A DNA stretch of 64,000 nucleotides from positions 2,728,001 to 2,792,000 of the forward strand of contig NZ_CP140772.1 in the NCBI RefSeq assembly GCF_037893185.1, read 5' to 3'. This stretch comes from Chitinophaga sp. 180180018-3. GTDB lineage: Bacteria; Bacteroidota; Bacteroidia; Chitinophagales; Chitinophagaceae. How positions within the stretch are numbered: position 1 is the stretch's first letter; every line of letters begins with the position of its first letter. A program made the translations under genes and the position numbers. Below, in pieces: positions 53,400-62,350 of the stretch. The notes under the pieces were generated by a model that was given only the letters and a program-made list of their open reading frames with translations, was not told where the DNA came from and did not search any database.

Positions 53400-54359
53400 T
53401 TACGACGCACCATCGGCGGAATATTCATTCAGCATATCTGCCGTGGGCACAAAAAACAAGGTACCGGTTTGGGCAGTACTGAAGTCCAGTATCCGGTCGT
53501 AATTCCCTTCGGGAGCCCCTATGAACATCCTCTCCAGCATCTTGTGTGTGGTACTGAAGGTATTGGCATAAGCAATGAAATACGTGCCTGTTTCGCCTTT
53601 AGAGGGATGACCGAAGGGCATATTGTCTCTCACAATCTTCAATTCATTACCATTTTCATCTTCCAGGCCTGCCAGTGCGCTATGGGAATTACCCGGTTTT
53701 ACATCATCCGCCATTTCGATATCGCTCATCTTGTACCGGCCGATCACTTTCTCCTGTTCTTCTGTGGATAAGGCTTCCCAGCCCTTCATATTGTGAAGGT
53801 ACTGCTGTACAAAGAGGTAACTGCCTCCCTTGTACACCGGGTCTTCGTCGCCAACAAGGGCGAAATGCTGCCGTGCGTGGCCCACGGGGTTTTCCGTACC
53901 GTCCACAAAACCGAGGATGGAACGCCCGTCCCAATAACGGAATCCATGAACCTCCAGCACGCAGGTGGCCGCCGGACTTAACACCTTAGCAATAGCTGTG
54001 GCCATATCGAAACAGATGGCTGCATCGATGGCTCTCAGGTGAAAGTGCAGATCGCCGGGAGTGGCTACTGCTGTATGTTTGGAGCCAATAACAGGCTCGA
54101 AATTTTTCAGTTCCCGGGGCAGTGGAGTCGGCAGGCCCAGTTTGATCCAGGCGTCATGGCCTATGCCCATCACACAGCTGGTTCTGCCATTGGGCACGCG
54201 TATGGTAAAAGAATTGTTCAGGTTGTCTGCCAGCGCACAAAGTTGTTCAAATACCGCTTTGATATTTTCACCATCACCAAGCTTCCAGACAGAAAATATG
54301 GTGTTGTTGTTGGGATAGTCGGTGACGTTTTGAGATACAGGTGTTGTTTCTTTTGCCAT
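53400..54359 (-). CDS. DyP-type heme peroxidase
   Basis: This 319-residue protein has the DyP signature GFVDGTENP with the distal aspartate Asp153, and a probable proximal heme histidine His226 in the segment HSALAG. It would use peroxide to oxidise a substrate with heme. The N-terminus lacks an obvious signal sequence, so it may be cytoplasmic or encapsulin-loaded. It stands between the DnaJ homologue and TlpA genes. Confidence 0.9.
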   Translation of the reverse strand: MAKETTPVSQNVTDYPNNNTIFSVWKLGDGENIKAVFEQLCALADNLNNSFTIRVPNGRTSCVMGIGHDAWIKLGLPTPLPRELKNFEPVIGSKHTAVATPGDLHFHLRAIDAAICFDMATAIAKVLSPAATCVLEVHGFRYWDGRSILGFVDGTENPVGHARQHFALVGDEDPVYKGGSYLFVQQYLHNMKGWEALSTEEQEKVIGRYKMSDIEMADDVKPGNSHSALAGLEDENGNELKIVRDNMPFGHPSKGETGTYFIAYANTFSTTHKMLERMFIGAPEGNYDRILDFSTAQTGTLFFVPTADMLNEYSADGAS

Positions 54360-54456
54360 ATGCGATCAGCGTGATATTTGCTTCAAAGATGAGTTTTCTG
54401 CTGATCAAGTTAAACAAATTTGCAACAATCCAAAAAGGTAAAAGGAGAGGCGCGGG

Positions 54457-55542
54457 CTATTTATCGAGCAACATACTGAGCTTTTCTGCCAATGCCTTGC
54501 CACGGAGATTGATAGCAACAATACGGCCATCGGGCCCGATCAGGAAATTCTGAGGAATGCCACGCACCCGGTAAGCTGCCGCCACACTACTATAGGAACC
54601 TTTCAGATCACTGATATTCAGCCAGGGTAAATGATCCTGGCGGATCGCAGTAATCCAGCTTTCTTTGTTACCATCGAGAGAGAAGGCCAGTATTTCAAAT
54701 CCTCTTGATTTGTACCTGTTATACGTCGCTGCCAACTCCGGCATTTCCTGGCGACAGGGGCCACACCACGAAGCCCAGAATTCCAGCAGCGTATAGCCTT
54801 TCAATGCAGACAGATGGATTTGTTTCCCTTCAGGATCCCGGCCGGAGACGTCTATGAGTGGCATGCCTACTGTCACCGGAGCATTTGCAAGGTATTGCGC
54901 TATCACCTGTCCGGGAGCAGTTGCCTGCAGTTTTGCGGGGAAGAACTTAAACAACGAACGGAGACTGTCTGCAGACAAATTGTTGCGGAGATAGAACAAT
55001 TCCATCAGTGTAAAATAAACAGGGTTTTTTTGGCGGATGAAGTGGAGCCGGTAATTCCGTACATCCCGGTCAATACTATCCACACGCGCCAGTATGGTCT
55101 TGAATTTCACTGAATCTGCCGCATCCAGCCTGAAGGCGGTTTGCATCAGGCTGTCGCGCGCCTGAGAGAATGAACGCTGCCAGTTTCTCGATTCCACCCA
55201 GTACCGGTTATTTTCTGTGCCGGAAATCCGGGCATATTGCAGATCGGCGTAGTCGCCGGTAATGCTGACAGCTTTGTTTTCCAGGTATACGACCAGGTAT
55301 TGGTGGTCGGGCGCGTGGAGGCGTGCTGTCACAACACCACTGACACCCCCTTTTAAAGAAAGCCGGCCGTTGACAAGGTAGCCGGAGTCGATCACCCGGC
55401 CTTCATCAAGATTGACGAGAAGGAGCTTCGTGCTGTCTTTTGCCCCTGTTAGTTCCAGGTTCAGATGATATTGGCCCTGAGCAAATGTTTGGCTGGCTGC
55501 AAAAAGAAGAATTATAAATAGTAGTTGTTTCGCGAAAGTCAT
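54457..55542 (-). CDS. TlpA-like thioredoxin with DUF4369-like N-terminus
   Basis: I chose ATG 55542 (MTFAKQLLFII), giving 361 residues with a clear signal sequence ending near FAQGQ; the frame's earlier start at 55698 has no signal. The protein has a DUF4369-like N-terminal part and a TlpA domain with WASWCGPCRQEMPELAATY. It should act as a periplasmic disulfide reductase. It is divergent from the response regulator gene and shares its promoter region with it. Confidence 0.88.
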   Translation of the reverse strand: MTFAKQLLFIILLFAASQTFAQGQYHLNLELTGAKDSTKLLLVNLDEGRVIDSGYLVNGRLSLKGGVSGVVTARLHAPDHQYLVVYLENKAVSITGDYADLQYARISGTENNRYWVESRNWQRSFSQARDSLMQTAFRLDAADSVKFKTILARVDSIDRDVRNYRLHFIRQKNPVYFTLMELFYLRNNLSADSLRSLFKFFPAKLQATAPGQVIAQYLANAPVTVGMPLIDVSGRDPEGKQIHLSALKGYTLLEFWASWCGPCRQEMPELAATYNRYKSRGFEILAFSLDGNKESWITAIRQDHLPWLNISDLKGSYSSVAAAYRVRGIPQNFLIGPDGRIVAINLRGKALAEKLSMLLDK

Positions 55543-55569
55543 GTATAGTATCGTCCAAAATGTATGGTT

Positions 55570-55616
55570 CAAATATATAACTATATTTGTAGTTTTGCGA
55601 CTGTGTTTGTAGTTTT
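55570..55616. promoter_or_regulatory. Divergent -7 boxes and a 20-bp-spaced direct repeat
   Basis: TATATTTG occurs in perfect form on the minus strand (55570-55577, 28 bp from the TlpA start) and on the plus strand (55582-55589). TTTGTAGTTTT is repeated at 55586-55596 and 55606-55616, exactly 20 bp apart, as expected for OmpR-family binding sites. The -33 elements are poor. Confidence 0.45.
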
Positions 55617-55779
55617 TTGTAAGAAGATAAGTTAACCAGATGAATATCATTTGCCAGAGTCCGTAGACCGGCCAGACATAGCCATTCCTGTCGCCCAAAA
55701 TTCATATTAACTTAACACATCAGCAATATTTAATTAATCATTTTTGCAGAACCGAACATTTCTTTCAATGCTGTCAACT

Positions 55780-56472
55780 ATGAGATTGCTAATTATTGAA
55801 GATGAAAAGCAACTGACCAAAAGCATCCATAGCTACCTGCTGCAAAGCAATTTCCTGTGTGATGCTGCGTACAGTTACGCAGAAGGCAAAGAGCAAATAG
55901 ACAACGGCACATACGATTGTATCGTGCTGGATATCACCCTTCCCGGAGGAAGCGGGCTGGATCTGCTGCAATACATGAAACGCCGTAAACTCACGTCCGG
56001 CGTGCTGATCATCTCCGCCCGGAATTCGCTGGATGATAAAGTGAACGGACTGGAAATGGGGGGAGATGACTACCTGACCAAACCATTTCACCTTGCCGAA
56101 CTGACCGCCCGCATCAATTCTATTATCCGCAGAAAAAACTTTGAAGGGAATAACATCATCTCTTTTGATAAACTGACGGTCAACATCCTGGATAAAACTG
56201 TCAGAAGCGGAGAAGAAGAGATCCTGCTGACCCGCAAAGAATATAAGCTCCTGCTGTATTTTATCAGTAACCGCAATCGCATCGTCACCAAAGAGTCTAT
56301 CGCTGATCATCTATGGGAAAATGAAGCCGGCCTCGGCTACAATTTCGACTTTATATATTCTCATATCAAGAACCTCCGGAAAAAACTGATTGAAAAAGGC
56401 GGCCCCGATTGTATCAAAGCCTTCTATGGTATCGGATATAAATTTGTGGTAGAAGAAAGGGAGGTGGTATGA
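55780..56472 (+). CDS. OmpR-family response regulator
   Basis: I chose ATG 55780 (MRLLIIEDEK), which starts exactly at the receiver domain. The 230-residue product has the receiver with phospho-acceptor Asp51 in VLDITLPGGSG and a winged-helix DNA-binding domain (about 130-228) with RKEYKLLLYFISNRNRI and SHIKNLRKKLIEK. It overlaps the sensor kinase gene by 4 bp. The tandem direct repeat upstream is a plausible target for autoregulation. Confidence 0.93.
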   Translation: MRLLIIEDEKQLTKSIHSYLLQSNFLCDAAYSYAEGKEQIDNGTYDCIVLDITLPGGSGLDLLQYMKRRKLTSGVLIISARNSLDDKVNGLEMGGDDYLTKPFHLAELTARINSIIRRKNFEGNNIISFDKLTVNILDKTVRSGEEEILLTRKEYKLLLYFISNRNRIVTKESIADHLWENEAGLGYNFDFIYSHIKNLRKKLIEKGGPDCIKAFYGIGYKFVVEEREVV

Positions 56473-57725
56473 AATTAATGGTTCATTATAACCGCCACAA
56501 TTTTATTATCCTGACGCTGTTGTTTATTCTCTCCGGTATCAGCAGCTATTGGCTGACCAGGAATGTATTGTTGTTTGAGTTGGATGAGAGTCTGACAGAT
56601 GCCATGGGCAGGGTAAATTCCTATGTACAAACCTATCATGCATTACCATCTTCCACTGCCTATGATAATATGAGAATAGCGGTGGATGTTACCGATAAGC
56701 CGGTGGTTGTTCCATATCTTATCTATTCCGAAAGTTATATCAAAGTCAATGGCAGGGAACATACCGGCCGCACGGTGGTATTCTCCGTAGCCCTCCACGG
56801 GAAAATCTACAGGATCTCCATGAGTAAACCGCTGGAAGGCATCAGGCACATCACCTGGGCAGTGGTGCTGATCACCATGACGATGATATTGCTGCTGATT
56901 GGAATCCTTGCGGTAGTCAACCGTTTTTTTATTTCTAAATTATGGAAACCTTTTTATGATACCCTGAACAGCCTGATGAGCTTCCGGCTGAATAACCCCA
57001 AAACTGTTGAGTTCAAAAAGAGCAGGATAGAGGAATTCCGCATCATGAACGATCACCTGAGAATGGTAACAGCCAATGCACATAAGGAATATCATGTATT
57101 GAAAGAATTTACGGAGAACGCCTCTCATGAATTTCAAACACCGCTGACCATCATCAGATCCAAGCTGGATGTGCTCCTGCAGCAGGACAACTTCACCGAA
57201 ATCCAGATAGAACTGCTGACAGAGGCTTACGGCGCCGTTACGAAATTATCAGGCCTGAGCCGGTCGCTGCTGCTGCTCACCAAAATAGAAAATAATCAGT
57301 TCAGCGAACAACGGGAAATAGCCCTGCATGACATGGTACGGCAGAAGGCCAGCCAGTTTGAAGAGATCTGGGAAAGCCGCAGGATCTCCCACCTGCTGGA
57401 GGTGCGCCATTGCTTTGTTAGCATAAATGCCGACTTACTGGAGATCCTCCTGAACAACCTGTTCAGTAACGCTACCCGGCATAATAAGCCCGGCGGCCAT
57501 ATTGCCGTTTCCCTGGATGCCCACTCCATGAACATCTCCAACACCGGGATGGAGCATGCATTGGATGGAGAACGAGTATTTTCCCGGTTTTACAAGGGAA
57601 CGGTGAATAATGAGAATAACGGGCTGGGGTTGTCTATCGTGCGACAAATATGCATTTCCTCGCACATCCATCCATCCTACGAATACAGGAATGGCATGCA
57701 CAATTTCCTTCTCAGCTGGCGTTAA
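56469..57725 (+). CDS. Sensor histidine kinase
   Basis: This 418-residue kinase has two membrane helices (about 11-30 and 131-150) enclosing a periplasmic sensing domain, a HisKA region with ENASHEFQTPLTIIRSK (His220) and an ATP-binding domain with NLFSNATRHNKPGG and GLGLSIVRQI. It partners with the overlapping OmpR-type regulator. The signal is unknown; the nearby beta-barrel gene may be a target. Confidence 0.93.
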   Translation: MKLMVHYNRHNFIILTLLFILSGISSYWLTRNVLLFELDESLTDAMGRVNSYVQTYHALPSSTAYDNMRIAVDVTDKPVVVPYLIYSESYIKVNGREHTGRTVVFSVALHGKIYRISMSKPLEGIRHITWAVVLITMTMILLLIGILAVVNRFFISKLWKPFYDTLNSLMSFRLNNPKTVEFKKSRIEEFRIMNDHLRMVTANAHKEYHVLKEFTENASHEFQTPLTIIRSKLDVLLQQDNFTEIQIELLTEAYGAVTKLSGLSRSLLLLTKIENNQFSEQREIALHDMVRQKASQFEEIWESRRISHLLEVRHCFVSINADLLEILLNNLFSNATRHNKPGGHIAVSLDAHSMNISNTGMEHALDGERVFSRFYKGTVNNENNGLGLSIVRQICISSHIHPSYEYRNGMHNFLLSWR

Positions 57726-57784
57726 AGCATGCTACAGAAAGCTACCAGAATTGGCGATTAACTTGCATCGCATAACCTGGCGAT

Positions 57785-60265
57785 ATGACCTTTAAGAAAA
57801 CAGTACTGGCTGCAATATCTATTTTATCTGCATTATTTAGTTATGCGCAAACTGCCGATCCGGCTGCTTTAACGCTGAAAGCTGTTGTTCGGGATGCAAC
57901 AGGGCGTCAGGCGTTGAGCGGCGCACTCGTGATAATAACATCTGCCGGCTCCGGCAAGAATTATAAAACCATCGTAACAGATAGTACCGGCACCTTCGCG
58001 GTTAACAATATACTCCCTGCTACCTACCGCCTCAGCGTAAAATATACCGGCTATGATCCTTACGCCGAACAGTTTACTATCAAAAGCTCCGGAACAGGTG
58101 TAATAGAAAAAGAAATCCTGCTGCACATCAACAGCAAAATGTTAGGCACTGTAGAAGTGACCGGAAAAAAGCAACTGGTCGAAAACAAAATCGACCGGCT
58201 GGTGTATAACGTGGCCAATGATGTTACCTCGCAGGGAGGAATGGTAACGGATGTGCTGAGAAAGATTCCACAGGTGACGGTAGACGCTTCCGGAAACGTA
58301 GAGCTGCTGGGAAACCCCAGCGTCCAGTTCCTGATTAACGGTAAGCCATCTACGATTTTCGGAAGCAGTATTGCTGATGCCCTGCAGGCCATACCCGCTT
58401 CGCAGATCCAGAGCATAGAGGTGATGTCGAGCCCCGGTGCAAAGTACGACGCCCGCGGAACCGGCGGTATCATCAATATCATTCTTAAAAAGACCAAGAC
58501 CCAGGGCTTCAGTGGCATTGTCAATGCTACCGCTGGCACCCGACTGGAAAATGGTTCGCTCAACCTGAACTATAAAGCTAATAACCTGACCCTGACCGGA
58601 TATTTCAACGGAAGCGCACAGCTGAAAGTTAAAACCAGGACCGAATCCCAAAGGAATGCATGGGATTCCCTTTCAACGGATAAATATTATCTGCAACAAA
58701 ACGGGGTAAACGATTTTTACCGCAACAGTTATCAGGCGGGCCTGGGAGCCGATTGGTCATTTACTGCCAACGACAATATTTCCTTCTCTCTCAGCTATAA
58801 TCACTTTGGCAACAGCAACGATGGGGTCATCAACCAGTACAGCAATACCCGGAATATGAACGGGCATCTGCTGGAGGAAACCTATAATATCAGGAATGCC
58901 ACTAATAAGCTGAACAACGGCGCCCTGGATCTTACACTGGATTACCGGCATAAATTCAAACGCGATAAGCAACAGCTTTCCCTCGTATTATACAGCAGTA
59001 ACGGCAATAACCATATTTCATACGAACAAACGCAGCACTATACCGATAACCCCGCTATCTTTTCCGGCTCCCGGAGCAGCAATCCCGGAACCGACCAGTT
59101 GTTTAGCTGGGCGGTTGATTACGCACAGCCGGTTTCAAAGAGTGTATTGCTGGAAGCAGGTTTTAAAACAGAAATGGAGAAGCTGTCCAGCAACGCACAG
59201 GTATTTTCGTTCAGCCCTGCCGCCGGCGACTTTGTGCCAGACAGCAGGCAATCCTATACCTCCGTTTTCAAACGCCAGGTATATGCAGGCTATGTTTCAG
59301 GTACCATGAACCTGTTTAACTTTTTAAATGTGATAGCCGGCGCCCGTTGGGAGTACACCACCAACCATGCATTATACGACAAAGGCCCTCAGGAAGGGCT
59401 CCCGGATTACAGCAATGCAGGGCCTTCCATTACCATCTCCCATACCTTCAAAAAACAGCAAACACTTTCTTTCAGCTATGCTTACCGGCTGGAGCGCCCC
59501 GATTACCGGGATCTGAATCCCTTTGTGAATCTTGCCGATCCGCATAATGTTACTATGGGTAATCCTTTTTTAAGACCCGAGGTGGGCAATGATTTTAAAC
59601 TCGCTTTTAACCAGAATTTCAACGGCGACAATAATCTGAATATCGTATTGCTGTATACACGTAATAGTCCTGATATAAAGTCCTACACTACTTTCTATCC
59701 TGCATTTACGGTTGGCGACTCCGTTTACAGCAATGTGAACGTGACAAAAAGAGATAACATCGCTGCGGAAACGCGTATAGGCGTGAATATCTCAGGTACT
59801 TTCACTCCCGTACGTACTGTCACTATCAGGCCCAATGTACAGCTGTATCGCCGCCAAACGGATAATATCTATTCCATTCCTGCCAGGATAAATGGATTCG
59901 AATACAGGGCCAGCCTGAATGTGAACTGGCAGATCACCAAAGAGTTGATTGCAGAAGCTTTCGGTAACTATAAATCTGGTATCAGGTGGCAGGGCCGCCA
60001 GGCGGATTTCTACTCTTACACTATTGCCCTGAAGAAACAACTGTTCAATAATAAGGGGAGTATCGGTTTAACCGCAGTGAATCCTTTTGCCAAATACCTG
60101 CGGCAAAAAACAGTACAGGAGATGCCGTATCTGAATGCTACCAGCCTGTTGTATATCCCTTACCGGTCTTTCGGAGTGAACTTCATGTATAAGTTTGGAA
60201 AAGTGAAAGTCGGCAAATCGAAATATACAGAAGACCTGCTAAACAAGCCTCCGGTAGATAACTGA
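57785..60265 (+). CDS. Outer-membrane beta-barrel protein of the TonB-receptor fold
   Basis: This 826-residue protein has a signal sequence (ending SYAQ, about residue 22), a carboxypeptidase-like regulatory domain (about 28-115), a plug-like region (about 120-225) with QVTVDASGNVELLGNPSVQF and a large barrel (OMP_b-brl_3 type) with motifs such as AYRLERPDYRDLNPFVN. It has no STN domain. It lies 59 bp after the histidine kinase gene, so it may be regulated by that two-component system. The substrate is unknown. Confidence 0.86.
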   Translation: MTFKKTVLAAISILSALFSYAQTADPAALTLKAVVRDATGRQALSGALVIITSAGSGKNYKTIVTDSTGTFAVNNILPATYRLSVKYTGYDPYAEQFTIKSSGTGVIEKEILLHINSKMLGTVEVTGKKQLVENKIDRLVYNVANDVTSQGGMVTDVLRKIPQVTVDASGNVELLGNPSVQFLINGKPSTIFGSSIADALQAIPASQIQSIEVMSSPGAKYDARGTGGIINIILKKTKTQGFSGIVNATAGTRLENGSLNLNYKANNLTLTGYFNGSAQLKVKTRTESQRNAWDSLSTDKYYLQQNGVNDFYRNSYQAGLGADWSFTANDNISFSLSYNHFGNSNDGVINQYSNTRNMNGHLLEETYNIRNATNKLNNGALDLTLDYRHKFKRDKQQLSLVLYSSNGNNHISYEQTQHYTDNPAIFSGSRSSNPGTDQLFSWAVDYAQPVSKSVLLEAGFKTEMEKLSSNAQVFSFSPAAGDFVPDSRQSYTSVFKRQVYAGYVSGTMNLFNFLNVIAGARWEYTTNHALYDKGPQEGLPDYSNAGPSITISHTFKKQQTLSFSYAYRLERPDYRDLNPFVNLADPHNVTMGNPFLRPEVGNDFKLAFNQNFNGDNNLNIVLLYTRNSPDIKSYTTFYPAFTVGDSVYSNVNVTKRDNIAAETRIGVNISGTFTPVRTVTIRPNVQLYRRQTDNIYSIPARINGFEYRASLNVNWQITKELIAEAFGNYKSGIRWQGRQADFYSYTIALKKQLFNNKGSIGLTAVNPFAKYLRQKTVQEMPYLNATSLLYIPYRSFGVNFMYKFGKVKVGKSKYTEDLLNKPPVDN

Positions 60266-60269
60266 TGAT

Positions 60270-60302
60270 AAAGTGGCTCCGCATCCGGAGCCACTTTCGT
60301 TT
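60270..60302. terminator. Intrinsic terminator between convergent genes
   Basis: Perfect 11-bp stem AAAGTGGCTCC (60270-60280) with GGAGCCACTTT (60287-60297), 6-base loop. It sits between the outer-membrane protein gene and the convergent aldo/keto reductase gene and would serve both. Confidence 0.85.
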
Positions 60303-61279
60303 TATAACGACCGGAGCCTGGCGATATCTTCATCGGTGCGGTTGCCATGAATCTTCATCGTGGCGAGTGCCGATTCTAAGGTGTCGTATTCCCCGCTGCT
60401 CAGTGTTACACCGGCGGCGCCAAAATTTTCCTGTATTCTTGCCTTTTGGCGTGATCCCGGAATGGGCACTATAAAATCATGCCTATGCAGCATCCACGCT
60501 AAAGAAATCTGTGCCGGCGTGGCGCCTTTTTCTGCTGCCAATTGGTGAAGCAGGTCCAATACCGGTTGGTTTGCCCTGATATTGTCTTTTTCGAAACGTG
60601 TAATGACCCTTCTGGCATCTATGCCGGTGAATGATGTTTCGGCATTGATTTTACCGGAGAGAAAGCCATTGGCCAAAGGAGAAAAGGCAACGAAGCCAAT
60701 ATTGAGTTCCCCGCAAAGCGGAATTACCTCTTTTTCAAACTGGCGTTCCATGATTGAATATTCGCTTTGAACAGCGGTCAATGGAGTGATGGCATGTGCA
60801 CGCCTGATTTCTTCCGGCGTTGCCTGCGATTGACCCCAGCCCAGTATTTTGCCTTCTCTGATCAACTCGCCCATACACCAGGCAATGTCTTCAACAGGAA
60901 TATGCTTATTCACTCTGTGCTGGTAGTACAATTCCACATGATCGGTGCGAAGGCGGCGTAAGGAATTGTTCAGCTTTTCCCTGATACGGGCCAGCAGTTT
61001 TTCCCGGGTTTCAAAGTTTTCGTTGTTGTCGGGCAGGAATTTTGTAGCGATGACTACTTTGTGCCGGATATCCTGCAACGCTTCTCCAACCAGCTCCTCA
61101 TTGCTGCCCATGCCATATATTTCGGCTGTGTCGAAAAATGTACAGCCCATATCAAAAGCCGCCTGTATTAGTTGCTGCGCTTCGTCTTTACCCGGTGCGG
61201 TACCATATCCCATACTAAGCCCCATACATCCATACCCAATGGCAGATACTTCCAGCGCCCTCAGTTTTCTTGTTTTCAT
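60302..61279 (-). CDS. Aldo/keto reductase
   Basis: I chose ATG 61279 (MKTRKLRALEVSAIG), which starts at the conserved first strand; the longer start overlaps the AraC gene. The 325-residue product has the family motifs GYGCMGLS, FFDTAEIYG (catalytic Tyr), the DHVELYYQHR segment and the C-terminal PIPGSRQKARIQEN. It would reduce a carbonyl with NADPH. The AraC regulator directly upstream is a common partner. Confidence 0.92.
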   Translation of the reverse strand: MKTRKLRALEVSAIGYGCMGLSMGYGTAPGKDEAQQLIQAAFDMGCTFFDTAEIYGMGSNEELVGEALQDIRHKVVIATKFLPDNNENFETREKLLARIREKLNNSLRRLRTDHVELYYQHRVNKHIPVEDIAWCMGELIREGKILGWGQSQATPEEIRRAHAITPLTAVQSEYSIMERQFEKEVIPLCGELNIGFVAFSPLANGFLSGKINAETSFTGIDARRVITRFEKDNIRANQPVLDLLHQLAAEKGATPAQISLAWMLHRHDFIVPIPGSRQKARIQENFGAAGVTLSSGEYDTLESALATMKIHGNRTDEDIARLRSL

Positions 61280-61358
61280 ACTTTTCAATTTTTGAATAAC
61301 AAAGGTGAGTTGCCGGGAGTTGGGGAGAAAGTAAAAGACAAACAATCTATTGCAAAAT

Positions 61359-62258
61359 TCAAACATTTCTGAACTGAAGCGGGGTCATGCCGTTGTTTTT
61401 TTTGAAGAAGGTATTGAAATGGGCCGATTCCAGGAAGCCCAATGCGTAAGCGATTTCGGAAACATTCCAGGTGCTCTGCTTCAACAGGGTTTTGGCTTCT
61501 ATGAGGCAGCGCTCGGCTATCAGCTGGGTGGTGGTTTTGCCGGTGATGGCTTTCAGCGCCCTGTTCAGGTGATTGACGTGGATGTTCATATGACTGGCGA
61601 AGTCGGTCGCTGAACGTAATGCCACCCGCTGATTAAGATCGTCGATCGCGTAGTGGCGTTCCAGCAACTCTATGAATAACGAGGCTATCCTTTCCGACGC
61701 ATTGAGCTTATACTTTATCTGCGCCGCAGAGGAGGGCTGCATTTTCAGCGCAAAGTGAATCAGCTCCAGTACATAGTTCCTGAGTACGTCGTACTTATAA
61801 ACGTAGTCTGACTGCATCTCTTCGAGCATGTGCCCGAAGATGCCTTCCACCCTGACCGCCTGCTCATCTGTTAATTCAAATGCGTGTATGCCACCCGGCT
61901 GATAAACCGGGTATCCGTTCAGGTTAGTGTAATGATGAAAGAAGTGCTGATTGAAGACACAGCAGTAGTTGGTATGTACCTTTGAAAGGTCGGCGCTGAG
62001 AGGAATCTGCGGATTGATGAATATAAGCGCCTGCTTATCTGTGCGAACTATCTTATCTGCAAACTGCAGTTCGCTTTGGCCGTACATCAATACCACCTTG
62101 TAAAAATCCCTTCTTCTGTACGCAGCAGGATCTGGCAGATTATCCGCGGTAAATTCCGTTTTCAATACATTGAAATGCCCGATATCCTGACGGATACTTT
62201 CCGGCATGGAGCCAATTTTTTCCCGGTAGAAATCTGCTATGGTTTCAATTTTTGCCAT
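61359..62258 (-). CDS. AraC-family transcriptional regulator
   Basis: This 299-residue protein has an N-terminal cupin-like sensing part (about 30-160) and a C-terminal AraC domain (about 195-298) with HMNIHVNHLNRALKAITG and SEIAYALGFLESAHFNTFFK. It is encoded just upstream of the aldo/keto reductase on the same strand and probably controls it. A terminator separates it from the phosphatase gene upstream. Confidence 0.9.
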   Translation of the reverse strand: MAKIETIADFYREKIGSMPESIRQDIGHFNVLKTEFTADNLPDPAAYRRRDFYKVVLMYGQSELQFADKIVRTDKQALIFINPQIPLSADLSKVHTNYCCVFNQHFFHHYTNLNGYPVYQPGGIHAFELTDEQAVRVEGIFGHMLEEMQSDYVYKYDVLRNYVLELIHFALKMQPSSAAQIKYKLNASERIASLFIELLERHYAIDDLNQRVALRSATDFASHMNIHVNHLNRALKAITGKTTTQLIAERCLIEAKTLLKQSTWNVSEIAYALGFLESAHFNTFFKKNNGMTPLQFRNV

Positions 62259-62299
62259 TGCTTAAAATTACAAAATTCAAACAACATAGCAGGGTACGA

Positions 62300-62324
62300 A
62301 AAAGGCCGCCCCAACGGAGCGGCC
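62300..62324 (-). terminator. Minus-strand terminator of the phosphatase gene
   Basis: On the minus strand a 9-bp stem (GGCCGCTCC with GGGGCGGCC, one G-U pair) with a 3-base loop is followed by TTTTT. It lies between the phosphatase stop at 62351 and the AraC start at 62258. Confidence 0.8.
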
Positions 62325-62350
62325 CTTTCAAACCAACAGGAATCGCTGGC

